Notes: a model not told the origin generated them from the sequence alone. A stretch of DNA of 64,000 nucleotides from Prevotella sp. (GCA_017554145.1 JAFZIZ010000001.1:62001-126000), one strand, 5' to 3'; positions 1 to 8,099 are shown, counted from the stretch's first letter. Numbers and translations: made by a program.

Positions 1-492
1 GACTCTTGGGCGATAGACCAGATGTTCCCCATCGTACCTTTGCAGCGATTGGACGAGCGTCCCACGCGTAATGCGACGCTACAGGATATCACCTGCGACT
101 CGGACGGAAAGATTGCCAACTTCGTGACCAATCGTAACAACTCGCATTCACTGCCTGTGCATCCGCTGAAGAAGAACGAGCCTTATTACCTCGGCGTCTT
201 CCTCGTAGGAGCCTATCAGGAAATATTGGGTGATATGCATAACCTCTTTGGTGATACGACAGCTGTTCATATCTCCGTAAAGGACAAGGGTTATCATATC
301 GACCAGATTATCGATGGTGAGACAGTGGCTGAGGTATTGGAATATGTACAATATGCACCCAAGAAACTCGTTCGCCAACTGGAAATATGGGTAGCTAAGA
401 GTGTGAAACAAGGAAAGATCTCCCTTGAAGAGGGTAAAGAGTTCCTCTCGAACTATCGCTCAGGACTCTACGGATATACGTATCTGGAGTAA
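1..492 (+). CDS. speA: Biosynthetic arginine decarboxylase, C-terminal part (5' end outside window)
   Basis: The frame is open from base 1, so this is the last 163 residues of a longer protein. The stretch beginning DSWAIDQMFPIVPLQRL and the following RPTRNATLQDITCDSDGK match the C-terminal region of the PLP-dependent biosynthetic arginine decarboxylase (fold type III), which converts arginine to agmatine for polyamine synthesis. The conserved CDSDGK segment lies near the active site contributed across the dimer in this family. The ATG at 22 is internal and not a start. The family is about 630 residues long, so roughly three quarters is missing upstream. The gene is followed, across a short gap of TAAA-type repeats, by a lipoprotein gene and argB, so arginine use and synthesis genes sit together, although co-transcription cannot be shown. 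Confidence 0.9.
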   Translation, partial: DSWAIDQMFPIVPLQRLDERPTRNATLQDITCDSDGKIANFVTNRNNSHSLPVHPLKKNEPYYLGVFLVGAYQEILGDMHNLFGDTTAVHISVKDKGYHIDQIIDGETVAEVLEYVQYAPKKLVRQLEIWVAKSVKQGKISLEEGKEFLSNYRSGLYGYTYLE

Positions 493-499
493 GATAGGT

Positions 500-534
500 T
501 AAGGGTTAAAGATTAAACATTAAATATTAAAAAC
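500..534. repeat. Heptanucleotide array, five units, intergenic
   Basis: Five consecutive 7-mers of the form TAARNNT (TAAGGGT, TAAAGAT, TAAACAT, TAAATAT, TAAAAAC) fill most of the gap between speA and the next gene and end one base before its ATG region. The period is exactly 7 bp. Confidence 0.8.
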
Positions 535-535
535 T

Positions 536-1450
536 ATGATCAATATTAAAAACCTTCATCGCGTATCGCGAGTCATCATCTTGATGACAGTTGTCTTGGT
601 AGGCATGAGTTCCTGCAAGACACAACAAACCCTGACGTATGGGGATGCTGTTGACTGGACCAAAGCACGTTATGGTAAACTCATCAATAAGTATATCAAG
701 GATGCGGGCAACAAACTCGATCCTGACGAGATGCGCCTGCTGTTCACACCCATCGGCTATGATGGAGGTTCCAATACCGTCTATTATCGTGATGCAGAGC
801 GCCTATTGGTGGATACCGTCTATTCCGTCATGCTGCAGAAAGCTGTGGCAGAGGGCAAGACCAGTATTGTTATCTTCACAGGTCCTTCTGCCAGTGGAAA
901 GAGTACGGCTGCCAAGACGATGGACTTTACGAATACAGGTCTGGTGTATGACGCTGCCTTCAACACTTATAAGAAACTCGCCACTGCCATCAAGAAAGCA
1001 GAGAGAGCCGGTATGAAAGACGTGAAGGTGATTGCCGTCTACAATACCGTCCGCAACTGTTTCAAGAACTCAGTAGACAGAGGTAAGACCAGCAAGCGTT
1101 TCATCCATATCCCTTATATGATAGAGTCGTTTGGTAATAATGTCAACAAGATGCAGCAGTTGAAGGATAACTTCCCTGAGGTGGAGTTTATCTGTTTTGA
1201 CAAAAGCGACAATGTGAATGCCAAGCGTGTCAGTCTGGACGAGGCTTGCAAATGGAACTTCAATGTCAGTCAGGACGACATCCAATACCTCTTTAATATT
1301 ATGCTCGATGAGATCAATAAGGGCGACCTCACACCACATCAGTTGACCTATGTAGCAGGTGACGTCTTATCTATTGAGGGACTGTCGGATTCCAATAAGG
1401 CACTCGCCAAAGAGATTGACAGAAGAATCAAAGCATTGTCAAAAGAATGA
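536..1450 (+). CDS. Predicted lipoprotein with zeta-toxin-like P-loop kinase domain
   Basis: This is a 304-residue protein. The N-terminus has a hydrophobic segment (about residues 12-24) ending in the lipobox VGMSSC, giving a predicted acylated Cys27. A clear Walker A motif, GPSASGKST, lies at about residues 116-124. It is followed by a region (about 135-190) that resembles zeta-toxin/AAA kinases: a helix with many lysines and the segment VIAVYNTVRNCFKNSVDR, like the substrate-binding strand and helix of that family. Zeta kinases phosphorylate UDP-N-acetylglucosamine or related substrates, normally in the cytoplasm. An exported lipidated version would be odd because ATP is not expected outside the membrane. 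No antitoxin gene is adjacent. The stop codon overlaps the argB start (ATGA), implying translational coupling. The substrate is unknown. It could be a housekeeping envelope protein rather than a toxin. Confidence 0.7.
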   Translation: MINIKNLHRVSRVIILMTVVLVGMSSCKTQQTLTYGDAVDWTKARYGKLINKYIKDAGNKLDPDEMRLLFTPIGYDGGSNTVYYRDAERLLVDTVYSVMLQKAVAEGKTSIVIFTGPSASGKSTAAKTMDFTNTGLVYDAAFNTYKKLATAIKKAERAGMKDVKVIAVYNTVRNCFKNSVDRGKTSKRFIHIPYMIESFGNNVNKMQQLKDNFPEVEFICFDKSDNVNAKRVSLDEACKWNFNVSQDDIQYLFNIMLDEINKGDLTPHQLTYVAGDVLSIEGLSDSNKALAKEIDRRIKALSKE

Positions 1451-2220
1451 AAGAGAAACTGACCATAGTAAAGGTAGGCGGGGCTGTCGTCGAAGACGAA
1501 CAGCAACTCTCTCAGTTACTGAAGGACTTCAGTGCCATCGAAGGATGTAAAGTGCTCGTTCATGGTGGAGGTCGTAAGGCTACGAAGATGGCAGAACGTC
1601 TAGGGATAGAGACCCAGATGGTCAATGGTCGCCGTATCACGGATGCTGCTATGTTGGAGGTGGTCACGATGGTCTATGGAGGGCTGGTGAACAAGAATTT
1701 AGTGGCACAACTGCAGGCAAACGGTGTCAACGCCCTCGGACTTACTGGTGCCGATGCCAATGCGATTATCTCACACAAGCGTCCTTTGAAAGATGGTGTT
1801 GACTATGGGTTTGTAGGTGATGTCGATGCAGGTAACGGTGAGATGCTCAGTAAACTGATAGAGGCTGGCATCACCCCTGTAATGGCTCCATTGACACACG
1901 ACGGCAAGGGACAGATTCTCAATACCAATGCCGATACTATTGCCAGTGAGACAGCCAAAGCCCTCGCAGCTATCTACGACGTGACACTCATCTTCTCGTT
2001 TGAGAAGAAAGGTGTGCTTCGTAACCCTGACGACGATGACAGCGTGATACCTGTCATTACCCATGAAGATTTTGAGAGATATAAGGCAGACGGTACTATC
2101 TCTGGTGGTATGCTGCCCAAGATAGAGAATGCCCTGAATGCCGTAGAGGCTGGTGTCTCACGTGTCATCATCACCCTCGCTACGGCTATTGACGGTCAGC
2201 ATGGAACGGTGATACAATGA
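1447..2220 (+). CDS. argB: Acetylglutamate kinase
   Basis: This 257-residue protein of the amino-acid kinase family phosphorylates N-acetyl-L-glutamate in the second step of arginine synthesis. The N-terminal phosphate-binding KVGGAVV (about residues 6-12), the glycine-rich loop LVHGGGRKATKMAERLG (about 37-53), the substrate segment GLTGADAN and the nucleotide-site region NTNADT and SGGMLPKIENAL near the C-terminus are all present in the expected order. Length is normal for the family. The start overlaps the previous stop and the ECF sigma gene start overlaps this stop, so three genes are linked by ATGA overlaps. The product is cytoplasmic and may be feedback-inhibited by arginine, but the sequence alone does not settle that. 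Confidence 0.93.
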   Translation: MKEKLTIVKVGGAVVEDEQQLSQLLKDFSAIEGCKVLVHGGGRKATKMAERLGIETQMVNGRRITDAAMLEVVTMVYGGLVNKNLVAQLQANGVNALGLTGADANAIISHKRPLKDGVDYGFVGDVDAGNGEMLSKLIEAGITPVMAPLTHDGKGQILNTNADTIASETAKALAAIYDVTLIFSFEKKGVLRNPDDDDSVIPVITHEDFERYKADGTISGGMLPKIENALNAVEAGVSRVIITLATAIDGQHGTVIQ

Positions 2221-2717
2221 TCAATTTCCACCACGATATCCTTCCTCTGAAAGACAGACTTTTCAGACTTGCCCTCCGCATCACACTCAATCCAGCGGAG
2301 GCAGAGGACGTGGTACAGGAAACGATGATGAAAGTATGGAGCCGTCGGAACAACTGGGACGCCATCGATAATATCGAGACCTTCTGTCTGACCATCTGTA
2401 GAAACCTTGCCCTTGACAAGACTCGTCACATGGGCAATCACACCCTTTCGCTGGATTTGGAAACGGAGCCCACAGACCAGAGCCACCATTCAAATCCGGA
2501 GGAACAGACCATGCAACGTGATCGCATACGACTGGTAAGACGACTTATCGACCAGTTGCCAGAGAAACAACGCAGTTGCATGCAACTAAGAGATATCGAA
2601 GGGAAGAGTTATAAGGAGATTGCCGACATCATGGGAATCAGTGAAGAACAGGTGAAAGTCAATATATTCCGAGCGCGACAAACCATTCGTGAACAGTTCA
2701 AAAAAGCAGATTCCTGA
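2217..2717 (+). CDS. ECF-type RNA polymerase sigma-70 factor
   Basis: This 166-residue protein has the two-domain layout of extracytoplasmic-function sigma factors. Region 2 spans about residues 10-75, with the core-binding motif AEDVVQETMMKVW. Region 4 spans about 105-160, with LPEKQRSCMQLRDIEGKSY and the helix-turn-helix EIADIMGISEEQVKVNIFRARQ that would read the -35 element of its target promoters. It starts inside the argB stop codon (ATGA overlap). The next gene, 81 bp downstream, encodes a small single-pass membrane protein that is a natural candidate for its anti-sigma partner. The regulon is not evident, and no obviously autoregulated promoter could be picked out. Confidence 0.92.
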   Translation: MINFHHDILPLKDRLFRLALRITLNPAEAEDVVQETMMKVWSRRNNWDAIDNIETFCLTICRNLALDKTRHMGNHTLSLDLETEPTDQSHHSNPEEQTMQRDRIRLVRRLIDQLPEKQRSCMQLRDIEGKSYKEIADIMGISEEQVKVNIFRARQTIREQFKKADS

Positions 2718-2798
2718 AAATTTTTCATTTTTCCTGTAACTTTTCTTCTTGTCATTCGTCTTATAATATAGAGGACCAAAAATCCCTCAAGTGAAATA

Positions 2799-3287
2799 AT
2801 GGATTATAAGTACATCGAACAACTCTTGGAACGCTACTGGGCAGCAGAGACCTCTCTCGAAGAAGAAGGTATCCTGCGTGCTTTCTTCAGTCAGAAGGAT
2901 ATCCCTGCTGAGCTGGAGCAGTATCGCGACCTCTTTGTCTATGAGCTGACAGAGAAGGAGAACGAGACGTTGGGAGATGACTTTGACGAGCGCATCCTGG
3001 CTATGATAGAAGAGGAGCCACGTACTGTCAAGGCACGCGAGATTCCTTTCAAGAAGCGTCTCATGCCGCTCTTCAAGGCTGCCGCCGTCGTTGCCATTAT
3101 CCTCACCATAGGTGGTGCACTACAGCGTCCTTGGGATGCTAGTTGGAACGATCCGCACGTAGAATATGCGAACTCCTACAATCTCTCTGTAGATTCTGCG
3201 GATGTCACCCCTATCCAGGCAGAAAATGTCACTGACATGCCTGCCGACAGCGCAAAGACAATACCTGTCGATGTGGCTAAGGACTAA
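2799..3287 (+). CDS. Single-pass membrane protein, probable partner of the upstream sigma factor
   Basis: This 162-residue protein has an acidic, mainly helical N-terminal half (about residues 1-85), one hydrophobic segment (about 93-108, FKAAAVVAIILTIGGAL) and a short C-terminal tail rich in Asp, Val and Pro. It has no signal peptide, so the N-terminal half is expected in the cytoplasm. That layout, a cytoplasmic helical domain before one membrane span and directly after an ECF sigma gene, is typical of anti-sigma factors. I see no zinc-binding HxxxCxxC motif and cannot assign it to a family, so the role is inferred from position only. The 81-bp gap before it is AT-rich and contains TATAAT-like sequence but no clear TAnnTTTG box. 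The gap after it (3288-3434) holds one hairpin. Confidence 0.6.
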   Translation: MDYKYIEQLLERYWAAETSLEEEGILRAFFSQKDIPAELEQYRDLFVYELTEKENETLGDDFDERILAMIEEEPRTVKAREIPFKKRLMPLFKAAAVVAIILTIGGALQRPWDASWNDPHVEYANSYNLSVDSADVTPIQAENVTDMPADSAKTIPVDVAKD

Positions 3288-3392
3288 AGGAATTTTCTAT
3301 GCTTTCTCTATATTAATATCATGTTTAGTTAAAACAATCATGAAACTGTGAAGTTTCTGTTCTCTCAAATTTTTCATAACATACTAACGAAA

Positions 3393-3428
3393 GACGGGCT
3401 GTTTGTCAGAATTGACAGGTAGCCCGTC
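3393..3428. terminator. Hairpin between convergent genes
   Basis: The arms GACGGGCT (3393-3400) and AGCCCGTC (3421-3428) are perfectly complementary, with a smaller TGTC/GACA pair inside. On the minus strand the stem is followed by TTTCGTT and lies just past the stop of the CPBP gene. It therefore probably ends minus-strand transcription and may also stop plus-strand transcription. Confidence 0.6.
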
Positions 3429-3434
3429 GATAAT

Positions 3435-4241
3435 TTATGCGGCTCGCTTCATCCAGAGATGGAGTTGATAAAGCGCTGGAAGGAGGATGAGCAGGGAGAA
3501 GAAGACAGCGAGATAGACATGGAGTTCAGAGCCCTTGAAGAGGTCGATGAGTTTCATGTCTTGGTCTGGATAGGCGTGATAGAGGATATAGGCCACACTA
3601 TTGTTTGCCCAATGGTAGGCCATTCCTGGCAGGATACTACCTGTACGCCAATACATCCAACCCAACAACAATCCTGCGATAAAGGCATAAGGCATTTGGG
3701 CAGGATTCATGTGGACAAGAGCAAAGAAGAGGGCGGAAATGATGATAGCGGGAAACGCATGGCTGTTGGCTATTGGCTGTTGGCCATTGGTTTTATTCCA
3801 TCCCAATAAACTACGAAGGATAGCTCCACGAAAGACAATTTCTTCTGCAAGAGGTGCCAACAGACCGATGGCAAGATACCCCCAATAGTCGCCTAACAAC
3901 ATCTCCTGCTGGTCTTCTATCCAGTTAGGCAGCTCTGGCATATTCTCCTGTAACCAGGTCATAGGAATAATCATTCCCAGTGCCGCAATCACAGCCCACA
4001 CTAATACGAACCACTGTTTGGTAGCCATCCAACGAGGAGATACCTCTGCCCATCTTGCACCAAGGAATACGGCAATCACCATCACACTAAACACGACCAT
4101 AGAAACGACGAGTTCTATGACTGTGATATCCGTACTTCCTAATACCTGTTGCCATATCAAATGAACCAGAACACCAGCAACTCCCTGTATGGCTAGAAAT
4201 ACCAACGCATATACAAATGCACTTATAATCGGTTTCTTCAT
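3435..4241 (-). CDS. CPBP family intramembrane glutamic endopeptidase
   Basis: This 268-residue polytopic membrane protein belongs to the CPBP (type II CAAX prenyl endopeptidase-like, ABI) family. The conserved motif 1, EEIVFRG, is at about residues 133-139 (catalytic Glu pair plus Arg). The second conserved histidine is in FFALVHMNP (His177) and the third motif is YHWANN (His210 and Asn). About seven hydrophobic segments are visible. The substrate is unknown. The start overlaps the ribF stop by 4 bp, so both are translated from one mRNA with ribF first. Residues about 150-160 (WNKTNGQQPIANSHAF), between motif 1 and the next helix, are encoded by a 7-bp-period repeat and look like a lineage-specific insertion. 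Confidence 0.88.
   Translation of the reverse strand: MKKPIISAFVYALVFLAIQGVAGVLVHLIWQQVLGSTDITVIELVVSMVVFSVMVIAVFLGARWAEVSPRWMATKQWFVLVWAVIAALGMIIPMTWLQENMPELPNWIEDQQEMLLGDYWGYLAIGLLAPLAEEIVFRGAILRSLLGWNKTNGQQPIANSHAFPAIIISALFFALVHMNPAQMPYAFIAGLLLGWMYWRTGSILPGMAYHWANNSVAYILYHAYPDQDMKLIDLFKGSELHVYLAVFFSLLILLPALYQLHLWMKRAA
3759..3793. repeat. Heptanucleotide array inside the CPBP protease gene
   Basis: Five 7-mers: ATGGCTG, TTGGCTA, TTGGCTG, TTGGCCA, TTGGTTT. They lie in frame inside the coding sequence and encode a polar loop between two conserved motifs. Confidence 0.85.
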
Positions 4242-5179
4242 ATCTTTAACTCTTCAGTTCTTTTTTTGTCTTCGTCTAATTGTGCCTTTAACTCTTCCAG
4301 ATTGTCAAAGTGACGCTCATCACGCAGTCGCTCAATGAAACTCACCTGTATCTCCTGTCCATAGAGATCGCCCTCATAATCGAGGATATGTACCTCCAAG
4401 GTCTGAGCATGTACTCCAAAAGTTGGACGAGTGCCGATGTTCATCATGCCTGTTAGCTGTTGGCTGTTAGCCATTAGCAATTGGCATCTTACGGCATAGA
4501 CACCGGGGGCGGGGATGAGTTTACGAGAATCGCTGGGTAACAGGTTGGCAGTAGGATAACCTAACTCCGTACCGATATGTTCTCCTTTCACCACCTTCCC
4601 CTTCATACTATATGGATAACTCAGACACAGGGCAGCATCTTTGACTTTGCCTTCTGTCAATAGTCTTCGAATGACAGAAGAACTGATGTGAGAAGTAAGA
4701 GATAAGAGGTTAGAAGTAAGAGGAGGGAGACTTTCCACTTCGATTCCAATCTTTTTGCCATAGCGGACATCGTCTTCAAAAGTGTCTTGGCGATTGTGTC
4801 CGAAACGATTGTCATAACCCATCAGCAGTACTTTGACGCCCAACTGCTCCTTCATCATCACCATAAAGTCATGAGCCGACAGAACAGACATCTCTGGTGT
4901 GAAATGCAACACCTTCACATAGTCGATACCTGTTTCTGCAAGCAGTCGCATACGCTCATCGTTCGTCGTCAGTAACAGAGGCTTCCAGTCTGTCTGTACC
5001 ATCTCACGAGGATGACAGTCAAAGGTGATGACCATTGACTTCAAACCCTGCTGTTTCGCATAGTCGCAAACATGACTCAACACAAAACGATGCCCCTTAT
5101 GTACTCCATCAAACATTCCGATGGTGGCTACACAAGGATTTGTGACCTGCTGATTGTCTTTTAATAACAACGTCTCCAT
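4238..5179 (-). CDS. ribF: Bifunctional riboflavin kinase / FAD synthetase
   Basis: The 313-residue protein makes FMN and then FAD from riboflavin. The N-terminal nucleotidyltransferase domain carries ATIGMFDGVHKGH near residues 18-30 and a second conserved stretch, GYDNRFGHNR. The C-terminal flavokinase domain has GKVVKGEHIGTELGYPTAN followed by PGVYAV. I start the gene at the ATG giving METLLLKDN. The open frame runs 24 codons further to a GTG, but that region holds a TAnnTTTG-type box and does not resemble the family. Two 7-bp-period arrays sit inside the gene: one at 4685-4726 between the domains (LPPLTSNLLSLTSH) and one at 4454-4488 in the flavokinase domain (LLMANSQQLTG). Both fall in loops away from the motifs. 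The CPBP gene follows with a 4-bp overlap. Confidence 0.93.
   Translation of the reverse strand: METLLLKDNQQVTNPCVATIGMFDGVHKGHRFVLSHVCDYAKQQGLKSMVITFDCHPREMVQTDWKPLLLTTNDERMRLLAETGIDYVKVLHFTPEMSVLSAHDFMVMMKEQLGVKVLLMGYDNRFGHNRQDTFEDDVRYGKKIGIEVESLPPLTSNLLSLTSHISSSVIRRLLTEGKVKDAALCLSYPYSMKGKVVKGEHIGTELGYPTANLLPSDSRKLIPAPGVYAVRCQLLMANSQQLTGMMNIGTRPTFGVHAQTLEVHILDYEGDLYGQEIQVSFIERLRDERHFDNLEELKAQLDEDKKRTEELKI
4454..4488. repeat. Heptanucleotide array inside ribF (flavokinase domain)
   Basis: Five 7-mers: TTAGCTG, TTGGCTG, TTAGCCA, TTAGCAA, TTGGCAT. The pattern resembles the array at 3759 but is not identical. Confidence 0.85.
4685..4726. repeat. Heptanucleotide array inside ribF (interdomain)
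   Basis: Six 7-mers: GATGTGA, GAAGTAA, GAGATAA, GAGGTTA, GAAGTAA, GAGGAGG. On the coding strand they give a Leu/Ser/Thr-rich segment with a 7-residue periodicity (LTSNLLS then LTSHISS). Confidence 0.85.
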
Positions 5180-5188
5180 AAGCGGAGG

Positions 5189-5196
5189 CAAAATTA
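5189..5196 (-). promoter_or_regulatory. -7 box for ribF
   Basis: On the minus strand TAATTTTG fits the Bacteroidetes -7 consensus TAnnTTTG and lies about 9 bp before the chosen ribF start, leaving a very short leader. No convincing -33 element was seen. Confidence 0.5.
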
Positions 5197-5215
5197 CAAA
5201 AAAATATCTGAATTG

Positions 5216-5246
5216 TTGCAGGTTTGAAGAAAAAGCATTACCTTTG
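5216..5246 (+). promoter_or_regulatory. Promoter of tRNA-CAT
   Basis: TTG at 5216-5218, a 20-bp spacer, then TACCTTTG at 5239-5246. This matches the -33/-7 pattern of the Bacteroidetes primary sigma factor and lies about 20 bp before the tRNA. Confidence 0.75.
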
Positions 5247-5267
5247 CACACTGAAAAGTGAATAATC

Positions 5268-5341
5268 GGACTTGTAGCTCAGTTGGTTAGAGCAACAGAC
5301 TCATAATCTGGAGGTCACAGGTTCAAGCCCTGTCTGGTCCA
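5268..5341 (+). tRNA. tRNA with CAT anticodon (Met, elongator; Ile2 not excluded)
   Basis: The 74-nt cloverleaf starts GGACTTGTAGCTCAG and has the D-arm AGCTCAG-TTGGTTA-GAGC. The anticodon loop is CTCATAA (anticodon CAT) and the T-arm is CACAGGTTCAAGCCCTGT. The acceptor stem GGACTTG pairs with CTGGTCC with one T-T mismatch. The discriminator base is A and no CCA is encoded. CAT anticodons serve initiator Met, elongator Met and lysidine-modified Ile2. The paired first acceptor base pair (G1-C72) argues against the initiator. I cannot separate elongator Met from Ile2 by eye. Confidence 0.9.
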
Positions 5342-5348
5342 CTTCACG

Positions 5349-5390
5349 AGACAAGTATCAACAGAATAATGTAGATACTTGTCTTTTTTT
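5349..5390 (+). terminator. Rho-independent terminator after tRNA
   Basis: A perfect 11-bp stem, AGACAAGTATC (5349-5359) with GATACTTGTCT (5374-5384), is followed by seven T residues. Confidence 0.92.
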
Positions 5391-5498
5391 CTATGAAATC
5401 GGTAATTTTACCGCCCTTTTTCTGCACAAGAATGTACAATTCGTCCCTTTTTATAAAAAATTAACATAAAGAAAAGGAGTATTTTTGTCTTTTTCGTT

Positions 5499-5506
5499 TA
5501 TCTTTG
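5499..5506 (+). promoter_or_regulatory. -7 box upstream of the first LruC-like gene
   Basis: TATCTTTG matches TAnnTTTG. It would give a leader of roughly 45 nt before the ATG at 5555. A TTTG at 5484 is too close to be the partner. Confidence 0.6.
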
Positions 5507-5554
5507 CAAACGTATTAGCTACTTACAATAATAAATTATATAATTTAAATCTTT

Positions 5555-8062
5555 ATGAACAAGAAGTATTTGATGAAAGGCCTAACCGCATTGGCTCTTC
5601 TTGCAACTGTCACCAGTTGTGTGAAAGACGTTGATGGTGTTACTCCCGCTGAGCAGGACGAAATGGCCAAAGAGAATGCTGAGCTTCAACTCGGCTTGCA
5701 GATTCCAGAAGGACAAACCTGGAATATGTCGACACAAGTTACGGCTAACGTAAGTGTCAACCAGAAGGCTGGTGAGACTTATCGCGTAACTGTTTACTCT
5801 AACAATCCGCTTGCTGATGGCAAGGGTATCTTCCTGTCAAGAGGAACTATCAATAATGGTGGTACTTTCACTGGTAAGTTTACTTGTGGTGCTGGTGTCA
5901 AGAGTCTGTATGTTGGTTTGACTGACTCAAAGGGTTACACGGTCTACAAGCAGGCTGCAGTAGAGAATGGCAGACTGGATCTCACTTTTGGAAATGTTGG
6001 TAATGGTTCACGTTCTATGAGAGCCGCCTACCAAGTAGGTGATGATGCTTATGATTTCTTTGATGTTCCAACTCAAGATGAACTTAATGCAGCATTCCCT
6101 TCTATTCCTACTACCAATGTTGCCAGCAATGACGTTTTGAATGATCATAACGCATTGGTTGCCCTTGTATACGAAAATGGTGTAGCTCGCCAACCATTAA
6201 CTAACTTTATCATCACCAGTGCTGGTGAGCATACTATTGGTGGTGGCCTCCAAAACACACATTGGGTATCTGTTCAAGGTCATCCAGAAGGTGGTTATCA
6301 GGAGCCAGATCCCGTTAACATTTTTGTTAATGTTGGTGAGAATGAGACAGTAACCTTTAAACGTCAAGGAAACTTCCAGTTTAACCTCTATATCATTAGT
6401 GGTCAGGTAGAGTTGTCAAGTGATTTCGGAGAGATGGGAACGACATTCTCTGTGGCTCAAGGGGCTACTCTGATTGATAATCGTAGTACTTTCTCTAACA
6501 ACTTTGGTGTTAAGTTGTTCAACAGAGGTACTTTCAGAACAGGAGGTGCATACTCAATTGGCAACAATGCATTTGTTTACAACCAAGGTAAGTTCTATGT
6601 AAATGGTGCTTTGGACTACATTGCAGGCTCTATGCGTCATCCTCGCTTCTACAATGTTGGTGATGGCGTAGAACTGACTGCTGATTCATTCACCCTTAAC
6701 TCTAATGGTGGGTTCATCAGTGATGGTACTGTCAATATCACAGGTGCCACAACAGTTACACAAGCTGGTATTGAGTGGGTGAACAATGGTAAATACACCA
6801 CTGGTTCTCTGAAATTCAGCGCTCATAACAGTACTTTCTATAACTACTGTCAGTTGAACGTAACTGGTACTACCACCTTTACGGACGGTAAATTCAACAT
6901 GATGACCGGCAGTTATGTAAAGATGCAGCATGGTATCTTCAACAATTTTGATGTTACCATGTATAACAACTCTACTGTTTATGTTACAGACGGAACAAAG
7001 TGGGGTCGTCAGGGTAATGGAACCTTCCAGGGCTTCAGAACTGCAACTGACGATGCTACTGCTTATGTTGTTCTTGGCGGTGATCAGCAATATGTTCCTT
7101 CTCACATTGATGGAGCCTTCCAGCTTCAGGGTGCTGGTTTGACTGCCGCTATCTCGAACATGAAGTTCTATGATACTTTTGACGAGGCTGGCGTACATTC
7201 AACATGGGAGAGTGTTAATTATTCAGACGAAGTTACTGCTGAAGATCTTGTTGGCAGAAGCGACGGCAGAATCACATGGAAGATTATCGATGCTCAGGTA
7301 ACTGACATTGCTGGAGCATCTATCGTTGAACCAGAGGAGGGCGAGTGCTCTGCTACTTGGGAAGAGGAAGAATATCCTGTTTACGATGAGCCTCAGGTTT
7401 ACTCTTACGCATTTGAGGACCAGATCTATAATGGTGACTACGATATGAATGATATCGTGCTGAAGGTTACCTTCCCATCAACCAAGAACAAGAAGGGCGA
7501 AGTTATTGCCATCGACTCTACGAAGTTGCAGATTACCATGGTTGCTGCTGGTGCTACCTTCAATATCAAAGCATATGTAGGTGAGACTCCACTCTTCGAC
7601 GGACAGGAGATTCACGATGCCTTTGGTGTTAATAAGGGCGTCATGGTCAATACTGGCAATGGAAGGGCTCAGTCAGCTGCTCCTGTTGTAGATGTCATCG
7701 ACATTCCTGCAGGTATCATTGACAGTGAGGGCAATGCCGACTTCACTCAACTGGATGTATGGATTCATGTCAATGAAGATGTAGCAGAAGGCGAGAATTC
7801 TTCTAATCAGAAGATTTACTACCTCACTGACAAGGAGAAGCCAACTCCTTACGCTATCATGGTTCCAGAAGACTGGAGATGGCCATTGGAGCGCATCTGT
7901 GTCACAGAAGCATATCCTGGCAAGGCGACTGCGGTTGAGAATGTCTATGACATAGAGTTCTCGTTCGCTAAGTGGGCAGAGACTCCAGACGCTGATCGTA
8001 CAGAAGCCATGAGGTCTTGGTTCAAGTATCCTGTTATTGGTAAGACCATGACGAACGAATAA
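5555..8062 (+). CDS. LruC-domain lipoprotein with beta-rich middle region
   Basis: This 835-residue protein has a lipoprotein signal with lipobox ATVTSC (Cys22). Residues about 45-150 form a small beta-rich domain. Residues about 200-560 are rich in Gly, Asn, Thr and short aromatic beta strands (repeated patterns like FYNxGxF and NNGGT), suggesting a beta-solenoid. The C-terminal part carries YAFEDQIYNGDYDMNDIVLK (about 615-637). This is the Asp/Asn-rich signature of the LruC family, named after a Leptospira outer-membrane lipoprotein and often paired with DUF4842 in Bacteroidetes. The D-x-D-x-N-D spacing could bind calcium. It is the first of three genes with this motif; the next is convergent. 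Function is unknown; a surface or matrix role is inferred from lipidation and fold. Confidence 0.8.
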   Translation: MNKKYLMKGLTALALLATVTSCVKDVDGVTPAEQDEMAKENAELQLGLQIPEGQTWNMSTQVTANVSVNQKAGETYRVTVYSNNPLADGKGIFLSRGTINNGGTFTGKFTCGAGVKSLYVGLTDSKGYTVYKQAAVENGRLDLTFGNVGNGSRSMRAAYQVGDDAYDFFDVPTQDELNAAFPSIPTTNVASNDVLNDHNALVALVYENGVARQPLTNFIITSAGEHTIGGGLQNTHWVSVQGHPEGGYQEPDPVNIFVNVGENETVTFKRQGNFQFNLYIISGQVELSSDFGEMGTTFSVAQGATLIDNRSTFSNNFGVKLFNRGTFRTGGAYSIGNNAFVYNQGKFYVNGALDYIAGSMRHPRFYNVGDGVELTADSFTLNSNGGFISDGTVNITGATTVTQAGIEWVNNGKYTTGSLKFSAHNSTFYNYCQLNVTGTTTFTDGKFNMMTGSYVKMQHGIFNNFDVTMYNNSTVYVTDGTKWGRQGNGTFQGFRTATDDATAYVVLGGDQQYVPSHIDGAFQLQGAGLTAAISNMKFYDTFDEAGVHSTWESVNYSDEVTAEDLVGRSDGRITWKIIDAQVTDIAGASIVEPEEGECSATWEEEEYPVYDEPQVYSYAFEDQIYNGDYDMNDIVLKVTFPSTKNKKGEVIAIDSTKLQITMVAAGATFNIKAYVGETPLFDGQEIHDAFGVNKGVMVNTGNGRAQSAAPVVDVIDIPAGIIDSEGNADFTQLDVWIHVNEDVAEGENSSNQKIYYLTDKEKPTPYAIMVPEDWRWPLERICVTEAYPGKATAVENVYDIEFSFAKWAETPDADRTEAMRSWFKYPVIGKTMTNE

Positions 8063-8099
8063 AATAGACATCAAATACTTATAATATTCTATTAATAAT

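Noticed and set aside
1447-1449. Frameshift between the zeta-like gene and argB
   Set aside because: The ATGA overlap is normal coupling; both proteins are full length.
5180-5251. Longer ribF starting at a GTG
   Set aside because: The extension crosses a -7 box and does not look like the conserved N-terminus.
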